Shown here one piece after another: positions 1 through 9,740 of a stretch of DNA of 64,000 nucleotides. This stretch comes from Euglena gracilis (lineage: Eukaryota; Euglenida; Euglenophyceae; Euglenales), in the NCBI GenBank assembly GCA_039621445.1, contig CP154955.1, positions 57,320,619 through 57,384,618 of the forward strand, written 5' to 3'. How positions within the stretch are numbered: position 1 is the first letter of the stretch; each line of letters starts with the position of its first letter. The notes beneath the pieces are model-generated. The model did not search any database. It saw only the letters and a program-made list of their open reading frames with translations, and had not been told where the DNA came from. The position numbers were made by a program, and so were the translations under genes.

Positions 1-342
1 CCCACCACCCGGATCTTGTCACCGGGGCTGTCCGCGGCGAGCCGTTGCACGGCCACGGTCAGCCCTTGGGCTTGGGCTTCCACCTTCTGGATCTCCGTCT
101 CCACCATCTGGATCCTCCCCACGATCAACGGCGGCAGCCCAGCGGCCTTTGGCTCCTTGGCAGCGGCTGCCTCCACCTTGTTGGTGAGGGAGGACACCTG
201 CGCCACCAGGCACTTGACCTTCTCCTTCAGCCAGGCGTTCTCTGCCTGCTGATACAGCAGCTGCTCCACTAGGCGCGGCGTCACCTCCACCGCCTTGAAT
301 GGTTGCAGCGTCTTGCTGCACGGCCCGAAGGAGCCCCCTCAC
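1..342 (-). CDS. Coiled-coil ORF fragment, runs off left edge
   Basis: One minus-strand frame stays open from about 342 to the window start. It reads as a heptad-rich helix, for example LVEQLLYQQAENAWLKEKV followed by VAQVSSLTNKVEAAAAKE. The same style of protein (LTELVEVAHLKAAVQELL) appears on the minus strand at 2,963-3,200, so the two may be halves of one coiled-coil ORF with the LINE sequence at 348-2,962 lying between them. Coiled-coil ORFs next to retroelements are often ORF1/Gag-like RNA-binding proteins, but no catalytic or zinc motif is visible here. Function is not assigned; the upstream start is not resolved. Confidence 0.45.
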
Positions 343-347
343 CCTTG

Positions 348-2725
348 ATGACCTTGACCCCCTTTGACCCCATTCACCGGCTCCTCGAGGACATGCTGTC
401 CCCATGGAGATTGCCCCCTTGCGCTGCGGCTGCGCGGTGGGACGACCCGGCTTTGGAGGCGACTGTCTTGTGGGCGATGAGCTCCAAGGCACGCAACCGC
501 CGACAGCACGCCCTGCATGGGATCCCCCGCGGAGACCGCCTCGGGGTTCGCCGAACTCCCACACCCGCGTCTGCCTTGCGCTTGGAGCCGCGGCAGCTGC
601 AGGAGCTTCAGCTGGCGGCGAGTCTACGCGCTGCCGGCTGGACCCTACCCGCCTCAGTTGCCCCCGATGCGGCGGTCCGCGTGTACGACACGCGGCTGGA
701 CTCGGAGTGGCTCCGAGGGCTGGCCCGAGACCTCGAGTCCGGCCAGATGGTGGATCTGCAGGGCCTGCGAGTAGTCGGTGGCGATTTCGCTTCTGGACCG
801 GATGTCATGGATGCCGACGCCTTGCAGACGTCGGTGGCCCGGCCCTGGGGCCCCGGTGGGGCCCATCTGCTGCTGGTGCTACCGCGCCCCCACTTTGAGA
901 AGTGGCTGGAACGGGTGCGGTTGCAGATCCCGTTGGAAGACGCCGCGTCCGTCGTCGCCGTCCTCGCGGTGGTGGAACGCCGGCGATGCCCAGCCGAGCT
1001 GAACGCGGACACCCTCCGCAACCTCCTCCCCCAGGCCGTCGCCTTCTTCGACGACCCGCAGCTGGCCGTGGACGTCGTCGCCGTGGGCGAGCGGGCCCCC
1101 ATCCGCCGCGTGCTTGCGGACTCCAGGCAGCTCCCCCCGCCGTCTGGGAATCCGCGTTCCTTCGCCGGAATAAGGTCCTCATGGCCCTGCGGGTGCGCCG
1201 TGCTGGCGCCGACCGCCCCTTGCTGCGCGGTACGTGGATCCGCGGACAGATCCCCGAAGCTGAGTCCTCTGCCGTGGAGCTCCTGCGGGTGGAGTTTGTA
1301 GCACCCCCGACGACCCGCCAGCGACAGGTAGAACGCGAAGCTCGCCGGGGTTTGGAGAAGCTGGCCGGGGCGATGGGCCTCGGCTTCGGCCCGGCACACC
1401 GCCTACAACAAGTGCAGCTGACCCACGGGGGCTTGGCGGCCGTCCTGGCCGTGCCGCGGGCCGAGGCTGCGCGGTGGCTGCGCGGCTCTGGATGCGCTGG
1501 GGTGTTCCTGCGGCCCTTCTGGACGGCTGACACCTCCCTGGCACTCGATCGCGCCAACTTCAACCTGGTGTGGCTCCGCGGGCGCCGGGCGGGTGCGGCG
1601 GCTTTGTGGGTGAGGCTCCACGACATGGAGGGCTTCGCGGGCCTGCTACCCTCGGAAAAGGACGTAGTCGTCCGCATCGTCCGAGGTCCCGGTAGGGCGG
1701 AGCTGGAAGCGCAGATCCGCTTCCTCCCCGGTGACGCGAAGGCCAACATCAACGTCCCCGTCCGTGGTGCGGCCTGGTGGCGGCTCGGCTCCCTGGAGGA
1801 CGCCGACGTCTTCCAGTTGCCGGCGCTGCTCGCCCAGCTGGGTTTGCAGCCGCTGCAGACACGCCTCGCCGCCGCCTGGCCGTTCCGCCGAGCGGCTTTT
1901 GTCCAAGCGGTGGGCACCCCGGCGAAATTCTTCTTCGACACGGGCGGATGGGGACGGTCATGCGCCGTGCGGCTCACCCCGGCATCTTCCCTGCCGCGTT
2001 CTACGCCACGGTCCACACCACGGCCGACCTCAACCCCCTCTGCGCTGCCACCCTCCTCATCGTGGGGTGGTGCTCGGAAGATCCCCGCACCGGCGCCCAC
2101 AGCCGCCCCAAGCCGCACGGCCAACCCTGTCGGCTCAGTCCACGTCGGCAAGACCGCCCCCCGGCCCCCCGGCTTCGCGGAAGGAGCGCCGTGCGGCGCA
2201 GCGACAGCAAGCACTCGCACCGTCCGAAGCACCGGTCACACGGGCCCCACCCGCCGCCCCAGTGCCACCTCCGCTGTCCACCGCGACGGACGGCCTCGTG
2301 ACGGAGCTGCGTGAGATGTGCCGCGCCTTGGAGAACCTCCAACGCCAGCTCGCTGCGTTGCGGGAGGAGAACGCCACGCTCTGCCGACAGATCGCCGCCG
2401 CAACATCCTCTGGCCGCCGCCTGCCGCGCCCCCTCAGTGTCCCCCCCCCTACGAGCCCTCCCCTCCCGCCGGCCACCCATCCGAGCCCCTCTCCCCAACG
2501 CGGCCGCTGTCCACCCCCGGCGACGTGCGCGACCGGCTCGATGCAGAAGCCCTGCTTGCACAAGACGAGGCGATCGCCGCCGGCTTGGGCGGAGACTCCC
2601 CGATGACCCCCGCACGCTCTCCGGCGCCAAACGTACCACCGACCCCCGTGCTGACCACGCCGGAGAAGGACAAGCAGAAGCAGCCTCGTCGCTCTGCTTC
2701 GGTGGGCGCGGCTCGCCATGACTGA
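348..2725 (+). pseudogene. LINE ORF1-like protein, frameshifted
   Basis: GC-rich plus-strand coding stretch immediately upstream of a LINE endonuclease start. Protein-like sequence moves between frames: about 348-1,160 (includes RPHFEKWLERVRLQIPLEDA), then about 1,160-1,950 (includes FNLVWLRGRRAGAAALWVRL), then a proline-rich part, then a coiled coil near 2,300-2,400 (LREMCRALENLQRQLAALRE), and a proline-rich tail ending at 2,725. These shifts mean it is broken or contains sequence errors. ORF1 of LINEs encodes an RNA-binding chaperone; I see no zinc knuckle, so the assignment rests on position before ORF2 and the coiled coil. The ORF1 stop overlaps the ORF2 ATG in the string ATGACTGA (2,718-2,725). 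Confidence 0.5.
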
Positions 2726-2962
2726 GACGGTCTGCCCCGGCGTCCGGCTCCGGCGCGAGCCGGCCGTCGCACCCCTCGATGTCACCGGGTCGAGCACCAC
2801 GGGGCCCTCCCCGGCCACCGCCCCGCCGCCAGCCCCTTCACGTCCGCCCCTTCTCCGCATCGGCACGTGGAACATGACCCATTGGACACCCTCCAAGGTA
2901 TCCGCGGTGGCTTCCCTCGCCTTCGATATCCTCGCGGTGCAGGAGACCCACCTCGCCCCTCG
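2718..2962 (+). pseudogene. LINE ORF2 5' end: AP-type endonuclease N-terminus, truncated
   Basis: The ATG at 2,718 overlaps the ORF1 stop. After a proline-rich leader the frame reads RIGTWNM, then about 15 residues later DILAVQETHLAP. These match the first two motifs of the exonuclease-endonuclease-phosphatase domain that LINE ORF2 proteins carry: the Asn of the WNM motif and the catalytic Glu of QETH. The family nicks target DNA to prime reverse transcription. Similarity stops at about 2,962, where minus-strand coiled-coil sequence begins; the rest of the endonuclease and all of the RT are missing. A LINE head without its 3' part is the reverse of usual 5' truncation, so a rearrangement is likely. 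Confidence 0.72.
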
Positions 2963-4462
2963 CCACCGCGGTCGCCTCCACCTTGGCAGTGAAGGCGGCA
3001 ATCTGCACCTCGACGGATTTGAGCTTCCGCTCCAACTGGACATTCTGGGCCCGCTGCCCCTCCTTCTGTTGCAGCAGCTCCTGCACCGCGGCCTTGAGGT
3101 GCGCCACCTCCACCAGCTCGGTGAGTCCACTCGTCGGTACGCCGCTCTTCACCGCCATCACCGCGGCCGCGGCGTTGTCTTCCGCCTCCTTCACCTTCGC
3201 CCGATACTTCGGAGATCTTCACCGAAGTCTCCGAGCGCGTCGTGGGTTTACTTCTCCACTCTTGTCATCCGCTCCTCCGCCATGGCCACCATGGACATGA
3301 GCTTGTGGAGTTGTGATACTCCTTGATGTAGTCTGACGCTGTCGTTATTCACCTTCACCACGTCCTCCATCAGGTCCACGTGGGCCCCTTCTTGGGCCGC
3401 CATCCTTTTCTTCAGCTCTTGCACCGCCACTCCTTGCTCGTTCACCTTGTCCTTCATGGCAGCGGCCATTTGCACGGCCGCCCATCTGTCCCACATCTCC
3501 TTCGCCTTGGAGCCGATGAAGTCGACGGTGTTGCAGAGGCGGTCCATCCGCGTCTACAACGCAGCGTATGCCGCCTCCCACTCGAGGGGGCCCTGCATGA
3601 CCTCGTCCGGCTTCTCCTGGACGTCGTACATCTCGCCTTGGTCCCCGCCCGCCAGCCACTCCTCGTCGTCATAACGAGGACCTTCTCCCCGGCGTTGTTG
3701 ATCACCTTCACCTTCTCCTTCACCCTCGTCATCTCCTTCTTCATCGGAGAGGCCCAGCCGCGGCACCTTGTGCGGCCGGACCGAGGATGGGGGGGTGCGG
3801 AAGTGCCAGTGCACGGCGGTGGTGCTCGGGTGTTCGCTGGGGGACTGGTAGGGAGGCGGCACTCCCACAGGTGCGGCGATGGCTTGGCTGGACGACGACG
3901 CCATCTGCGAGGGCGAGGGCACTGCCACCGGCACGGGTGGCCGAGCAGACTGCAGGGACGGATGCACAGATGGGATCAGGCCAGCCACAGGGACGGGGAT
4001 CCCGTCTCGGCCCTCGGACGCGCCGGGGCCCAGCTCGTGGGCGGGGTGGTAAGTGACGGCCCGCATGCCCTCATCAGGGCTCCTCGGTGGCCCGGGGCTG
4101 GGTACGGGCACCGGCAGGCCTGCGAAGGCCCGCTCACTCTGCAGCTCAGGGACGCCCCAGAGGTGGGGCACGGACGGGAACGCGAACGGGAAGGCAGGGA
4201 GGGGATCAGCTGCGGGAAGGGTGGGGTCCCAGGGAAAAGCTGAGAGGGTGGGGCCCCGGGTGGTAGCCAGGGGGTCGGGTCCCAGCTCTGGGGTTGGGCT
4301 GATTTCGGGAACAGGAGGGGGACTTGCGACGAGTCTCGAGGGCTCTCGACTAGGGACTCGGATTGGAGGGGAATGAGTGGGAGTTGGGTTGGGGCTGGGA
4401 GCGCGGGAAACGGGGATTGTGGGGATGATAGTGGGGATGGGGCAGGGGATTGGGGGTATCAT
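2963..4462 (-). pseudogene. Proline-rich plus coiled-coil ORF, interrupted
   Basis: Minus-strand reading from about 4,462. The first 300 residues are proline-rich (for example SPNPTPTHSPPIRVPSREPS), followed by an acidic patch with repeated EGEGEG near 3,710. A single in-frame TAG at 3,554-3,556 interrupts a frame that continues to 3,248 as a coiled coil (MDRLCNTVDFIGSKAKEMWD). The helix then continues in another frame (3,194 to 2,963). The layout of disordered Pro-rich head plus long coiled coil is Gag/ORF1-like; no enzyme motif is present. It is broken by one nonsense codon and one frameshift and abuts the LINE fragment at 2,962. Function unassigned. Confidence 0.45.
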
Positions 4463-5200
4463 TTCGAGGTGTTTTATTGCGCTTCCCGAGGGCTACCGGA
4501 AAGGCTTGTGGTGAGGGCTACCACTTCAGAGTCCGCCGCAAAGGTTGGCATCCTGCCTGTGTCCCGGTGGGCCGTAGCCTCTTCGTGTGTGGAAAATTCT
4601 GGGAAGGTGTGCACGCTTTGCATTTGAAAAAGAATGCACTCGAGAAAATGGCCTTCAATGGAAAACGTAGAACGAACAAGCCTCTGCTACCAGTGTTCCC
4701 CTCTCGCCAGTTCGCTGACCGTGCGCGGAATGGGCTCCCCCGGGGGAGAACAGTCACCCGGCGCTCCCTTAAAATTAGGCACAAAATTCCCTTTTTTTGT
4801 TTCTTCCGGTCCCCGACTTCAACCAGAACCTTGGTTCTGGCAGCCAAATAATTCAAAAATTTGGGGGGGGACGGTATTTTTGGCCAACTCCTTGGGGGTG
4901 CCTCTGAAGCAGTAGGGGGGGGGGGAAGCCTGGGTTGAATTTAAAAAGGGGTAGCGGGGGGATGGAAGAACACCTTCACCTTGATTCCCAGTGTCGCTTG
5001 CTCTTCCTTTTTTTGAATGTGAATTTTTGTGTTTGATTGACCTTCCAGACTGACTTTTTGAAATCCTTGGACAATTGTTTCCTTGATCTCAGATTCAATT
5101 TTTGAAATTCCTTCCTTCAGCATGCAAAATTCTTTGAAGGAGACATCAGAAAGAGAGAACCTGGGGTGGAAAAGTACACAGGTAAAAAAAAAAGTAGCGG
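4463..5200. other. Gene-free stretch with one strong stem-loop
   Basis: I see no credible gene. A perfect inverted repeat lies at 4,823-4,840 (8-bp arms CCAGAACC / GGTTCTGG, 2-nt loop). G-runs of 8-12 occur near 4,862 and 4,915. Short open frames here look like chance. Confidence 0.5.
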
Positions 5201-5960
5201 AATGGGGCAGAAAATTCGCAAATTCCAGTGCGCAGGCGACAGGCCGCCTCCCGCCGCCAACACAACAGTGTTGGAGTGGAGGTCTTGCCCAAAGGGGAGG
5301 AGCACCATAAGGTGGTCTCTACCCCCTGTTGGCAAAGCCACACTCTGCACGTTACCGGGACCAAACCCACACCCGTTTTTACCCCCACACCCAGAATTCG
5401 GTTTGCCACGGTCCCGCACAAGTGGGTCCCCCCGGTGTTCAAGCACCCCACGTTCAGGATGTACTCCCTTCATTTGCCCCCCCCCCCACCATCAACGTGT
5501 TGGGCTTTCCCGTCGAATCAACCCAAACAGCTCCGACCGTTGTTGCTCCGGTGCAAATTATACCCATTGGGGTGGTGGTGTGGATGGGGGGCGGGAGGAG
5601 GCACCAATTTTGGAAGCCAAAATCCAATTTTTGTTGGATCCCCCTTGAGTGCCATGGTGGCAAAAGAGGCAAATCTCAAAATTTTTTCTGGCCACGCCGA
5701 AGATTGGCCTGATTTTCGCTTTCGTTGGAAAGAATATGTGCAAAGACTTTCTGGAGGTCCAATCGACCACGAAGACCTCTTTTCACTTTACATTTCCCCT
5801 ATAAATGAAACCGATGGAGAACGTTTGAGGCGCCTAACGGGGACGGGAATGATCACAAATTTTTAACCAGCTTGGGATTTGTTGGAAAAAGAAAATTTAA
5901 GCGGGGCAGGAAATTGTGGGAATTTCCCGTCTCAGAACCCGATACGCTTCGGCGTCGGTA
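5200..5960 (+). pseudogene. Element D: Gag N-terminal region, degenerate
   Basis: Start of a decayed plus-strand retroelement ending at 9,740. A proline-rich lead (about 5,330-5,640) is followed by ANLKIFSGHAEDWPDFRFRW (near 5,665), then EYVQRLSGGPIDHEDLFSLY and, after a stop at 5,864-5,866, a Trp/Leu-rich continuation. The pattern of an aromatic W..F...W helix, a basic region and an LY turn resembles Gag/capsid proteins of BEL- and gypsy-type elements. It is interrupted by stops and frame changes, so it is not functional. Composition is AT-richer than the LINE to its left. No LTR or primer site was found at its left side. Confidence 0.5.
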
Positions 5961-6620
5961 TCATCTTTTACAAAAGTTCTCAACATGAGAAAATGAGTCT
6001 CATCTTCCACTTTTTGGATGGAAACGGGGGAATTCATAATTTTTGATGCGTCCCCCCCCCTCCTTTCTCGTTTGAGAATTTTGAGAAGAGTTGTGATTTT
6101 CTGTTCCCGTGGAACCTTCTGTCACCCTCATCCATTGGGGTGTTTTATTCTGTTCCGTGGGGGAACCGCGCCGCTTAAATTCAACGGCTTGCTCCTTTTG
6201 TGTGAGCCATTTGTGCATCATTCCCATGATTTCCGTGGGGGGTAGTTGCAATTCTTTGGGAGAAACTTGCATTTTTTGCCCGTTTGACAATTTTCGCCCA
6301 TTGAGTGAAAGAAGCAAGTTTTGCTCCCTTGCCGACCCAACCGTCACCTCAAAATGCGTCCCCAAAAACACCACGCAGACAAAATTTAACGTGGCTCCCT
6401 CCAACGCACTCACCAAATTCCTAGCACTTGGTGGGGATCCACAAACGGCAAATTTCTTACCTCCACCACGTTAAAAAAAACACTTCCCCGTTCTTGTTCC
6501 GTGACAATTTTCTCGTTACCACCACACCCTACCCCACCCCCACAACAAAAGGCAATGAAGGTGTAATCCGAGCAGCGTGAAAACGTTGTGGTAAGATGGG
6601 GCATTTTGCTGCTAAGTGTT
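5961..6620 (+). pseudogene. Element D: Gag remainder with mutated CCHC zinc knuckle
   Basis: At 6,578-6,619 the plus strand reads stop-KRCGKMGHFAAKC. With a Cys at the stop this would be exactly C-x2-C-x4-H-x4-C, the Gag nucleocapsid knuckle; the first Cys codon is now TGA (6,578-6,580). Between 6,000 and 6,416 the plus strand is full of stops while the minus strand has a 138-codon open frame with Gag-like content (KELQLPPTEIMGMMHKWLTQ). That could mean a small inversion inside the element or simply a chance antisense frame; I cannot decide. Confidence 0.5.
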
Positions 6621-6855
6621 GGGCAAAATTTCCGGACGCAAATCAAGGCCCCCCAGCACGAAATCTTTGGCCCCAAGCCCGAGGGGGGGGGAGGACGCGG
6701 CAAGGGGGGTGGTAAAGGCAATTTCTGGAGGAAAAGGTTGGCAGAATTTCAAGGGCCAAGGAAAGGGTGGTGGCAAGGTTCGAAAGGGGGCCAAGGGCGG
6801 GTCCCCTCCGTGATAGCAAGGCCGGGAGTGCCTAAGGGGCGGCACTCCTGGCCAA

Positions 6856-7560
6856 GTGCCCCCCACGCAAAATTTGTCGCAGGAAAAAATTGCGCTACCG
6901 TCAAACATTTCCATGGAAAAAGTCAAACACTTTTTGTCATCCAAGAAGACAAAGGCTTTCGACTTATTTTCGGGAACAAAAACTGTGGCCAAAACGCTAG
7001 AAAAATGTGGGTTTGAGGTTTTGACACTAGATGTGAACCCCCGTGCAAAGCCCTACATTTTGGCTGACATTTTGACATAGCCTTTTGAAACATTTCTCAA
7101 AAATGGGGACGTGGACTTGATTTTCGTGAAAGGAATTTGGAGTATGCCGATTCTCTTGCAAAAAGGACACTTTCCATCATCAATTTTCTTACTAACCCCC
7201 CAATGATACATTGAAAATACCCGAAACAGCATTTTGAAGGACCGTGAATTTATGGAAGGGCTGAATATTTTCTGGACGCTGATTATTGCCAGTTTAGCCC
7301 TTGGGGCTGCAAAAAGCCCACCCGTATTTGGTGAACGGTGGAGTGGTTTCAAAATCGTTTGTGTCCGGGTTTCTGGTGTGAGTTCACCATCCCCGTTACA
7401 AAAAGAAGCACTCATCGTTTGGGTGGAAACAATTATGGAGTGACTCTCAATCAAAAATATCCAGTCCCTGAAAATTTGGTCAAACTTTTGGTGCAAGGGA
7501 AACGTTTGGAGGAGAGGCATATTCCAAAGGGGAAGGGTTCGGTGTTAACCCCCCCAGGGT
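6856..7560 (+). pseudogene. Element D: DNA cytosine-methyltransferase-like domain
   Basis: From about 6,946 the frame reads KAFDLFSGTKTVAKTLEKCG, then FEVLTLDVNPRAKPYILADI. This is the SAM-binding motif I of C5-type DNA methylases (DLFSGTG-like) followed by the acidic second-strand motif. A stop follows at 7,078-7,080 and the reading resumes (GDVDLIFV). After a frame change near 7,280 it reads DYCQFSPWGCKKPTRIW, which resembles the late DYCQ...KRTR motif of the same fold. The Pro-Cys catalytic loop expected in between is not recognisable. The domain sits between the Gag knuckle and the protease, so it was part of the element polyprotein. It is broken by stops and at least one frameshift. A generic Rossmann methyltransferase remains possible. 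Confidence 0.55.
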
Positions 7561-7639
7561 ACCCCCTCACTAACGACCAATGACCGACCAGTTTTGTATA
7601 TGCACGAAAAAGAAATTGTTTTGGACCCGAAAGCAACTT

Positions 7640-8100
7640 AAAACGGTGAAAGTTTCAGAATTGGGTCAATTAACCAAAAAATGAGGTCGAACGCAATTGG
7701 TGTTGGCGGTTCACGTTACGGCACCCGATGGTTCACACAAAATTTTGAAGGCTTTGGCTGACACGGGTACCCAAAACAAATTTGGTGAGGTTGTGAATTT
7801 TCGAAAAATTATTGGTCCCCACAAAAGAACCTTTGAGGTTGGTCACCGTGAAAGGCGATTCCCTACCGGGTGGGGAGCATGAGTTGGAGCTAAAATTGAA
7901 TTTTTTTGGCACAAAAAAGGGGACTACGGAAAATAAACCCCTTGAAATTTGTGGAATTTTCCACGAGGCAGAAATTCACCTTGACCTGTTTTTGGGGGTT
8001 CGATGGATGTGAAAAAATAAATTGGGAGTGTTGCCCCACGAAAATGGACTTTTTGTCGACAACGACGGTGTACGATACATACGAAGTTGGCCTTTGAAGG
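7640..8100 (+). pseudogene. Element D: retroviral-type aspartic protease, degenerate
   Basis: ILKALADTGTQ at about 7,742 carries the D-T-G active-site triad of retropepsins. Downstream, after a frame change, are the flap region and DLFLGVRWM near 7,985, equivalent to the ILG motif before the second helix, then LGVLPHENGLFVD. The enzyme would process the Gag-Pol polyprotein. Several frame changes and a stop (8,010-8,012) show it is dead. It precedes the RT in normal gypsy order. Confidence 0.6.
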
Positions 8101-8348
8101 AAATTGACGTTGCTCATTTTTTTGATTGAAGAGGAACCTGAGGGGAGGGTTGAAAATGACATCATAGACACTACCCCCCGGTTCAAAAGTGAAAGATTTT
8201 CCCAGAAAAGTTCACGAAAAGTGAAAATTGAAGGATTTGTGCAAAAACTCTCCCCTCCGTTCGAAGAAAGGGTAGAAAAAACAGGTTCAACGGCCTATCG
8301 ACGAATCTTTTCAGGTATCGCGATTTTTCTCAAGGCACAAAATCCGAC

Positions 8349-9740
8349 TTGTTAGATTCACGACCTGAAATTTCAGTTGGGCAAGTGTGGGAGGTGGAAA
8401 AATTTCAGTTTCACGCTCCAAGTGTTGTCGGAGAGAATAATGAGGAACTAAGTGAGGATGAATTAATGGAGGTGTGTAAGCGGTTAAAGGAATCGGTTGA
8501 AGGTGGAGCTAACGAAATCGGGATAATTTTCACTCACTCGGAGCGGAGTGAGTTGGGAGGGGAGTTACGACCTTTGGTCGATGAGTTGCGCCAAAATATT
8601 TTTGAGGATTACAAATATTTGGTTTTTGGGGATGAGGTGAAACCCAACCCCCCCGTGAGAGGACCGCATTGTGAGGCCCGTATTTTTTTGAAACCGGGTG
8701 CTCAACCAAAAAAAACAAAGACCGATGCAACTCATGGTTGAAAGGTTGGATGCAATGAAGGCAATAACCACAGAATGGTTAAGGCAAGGTAAGGTGGAGC
8801 GTTGTGAGGCTCCATGGGGTACGCCCTCATTTCCTGTAAAAAAAGCCCATGTAACCCCCCACAGCCCCATTACACAAAAAATGGAGGGGAGTGTCGATGC
8901 CCGCTACATGAATTCCAAATGCATGGATGATGCATACCCTTTACCCCGGGTGGAGGAGCCTTTGATTCGCCAAGGCAAAAATTTTTTTCAGCAATCGATT
9001 TGGTGGATGCTTTTCATCAAATCTCCCTCCACCCCGATTCAAGGCAAATTACCGCCCTCTACACCCCCCAGGGAACGGTGCAGTGGAATGTGGTTGTAAT
9101 GGGTTGGAAAAACAGTGTGCAATATTGTCAAATGAATTTGGAATCGACATTTGCCACCGCACGAGAAATCGCCGATGGCTATACCGACGATATTCTCATT
9201 GGTACCCCCAAGAAAATTTGGGAACGGAACTGCTTTTGAGAAGACGTGAATCTGAAATTCCCACCATTTTGGACTTACTTCGTGAAAAACAATTGGTAGC
9301 CAGATTTTAGAAGTGTAAATTTTTCCAAAAGGAGGTTGAGTTTTTGGGGCCATATTTTGAAAGACGGCCTAAGGAAACCTTCCCCCGGCAAATTGTTGGC
9401 CGTGGAAAAATGGGAGCTACCCCAAACTATTACCGGTCTTCGTGGATTTTGTGGTTTTGCCAACCATTATTCTTCCTACATTGAAAAATTTTCAGAGTTG
9501 GCAGCCCCCCTCAATACAAACGTCGGGTTGGTGGGCAAGGCCGGTTCCAAAGTCCCAGTTAAGTGGGACGATGAAAGTAGGAAATCTTTTGAGGAAACAA
9601 AAAAGCCGTTGGTTAAGGGGTTGTCGTTGCAAGCTGTCGACCCCGACCGACCTTTTATTTTAAAGGTGGATGCATCGGGTAGGACAATTGGTGCGGTGTT
9701 GGAACAACTTCCCGAAGGTGAGGTGGAGTTAAGTAAGTCC
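8349..9740 (+). pseudogene. Element D: reverse transcriptase and start of RNase H, frameshifted and truncated
   Basis: At least four frame segments make up one gypsy-type RT. They include APWGTPSFPVKKA (about 8,808), DARYMNSKCMDDAYPLPRVE, DAFHQISLHPDSRQITALYT (about 9,006), an active site written YTDD instead of YIDD/YVDD (about 9,180), and the connection GLRGFCGFANHYSSYIEKFS (about 9,438). RNase H begins with PFILKVDASGRTIGAVLEQL (about 9,652). Similarity ends abruptly near 9,740, where the ORF4-like fragment C starts in the same orientation. Loss of the rest of RNase H and the whole integrase, plus the frame breaks, makes this a relic. RT and RNase H copy element RNA into DNA. Confidence 0.75.

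Noticed and set aside
805-2232. 475-codon minus-strand frame opposite the LINE ORF1
   Set aside because: Arg/Pro/Ala-rich shadow of GC-rich sequence without domains.
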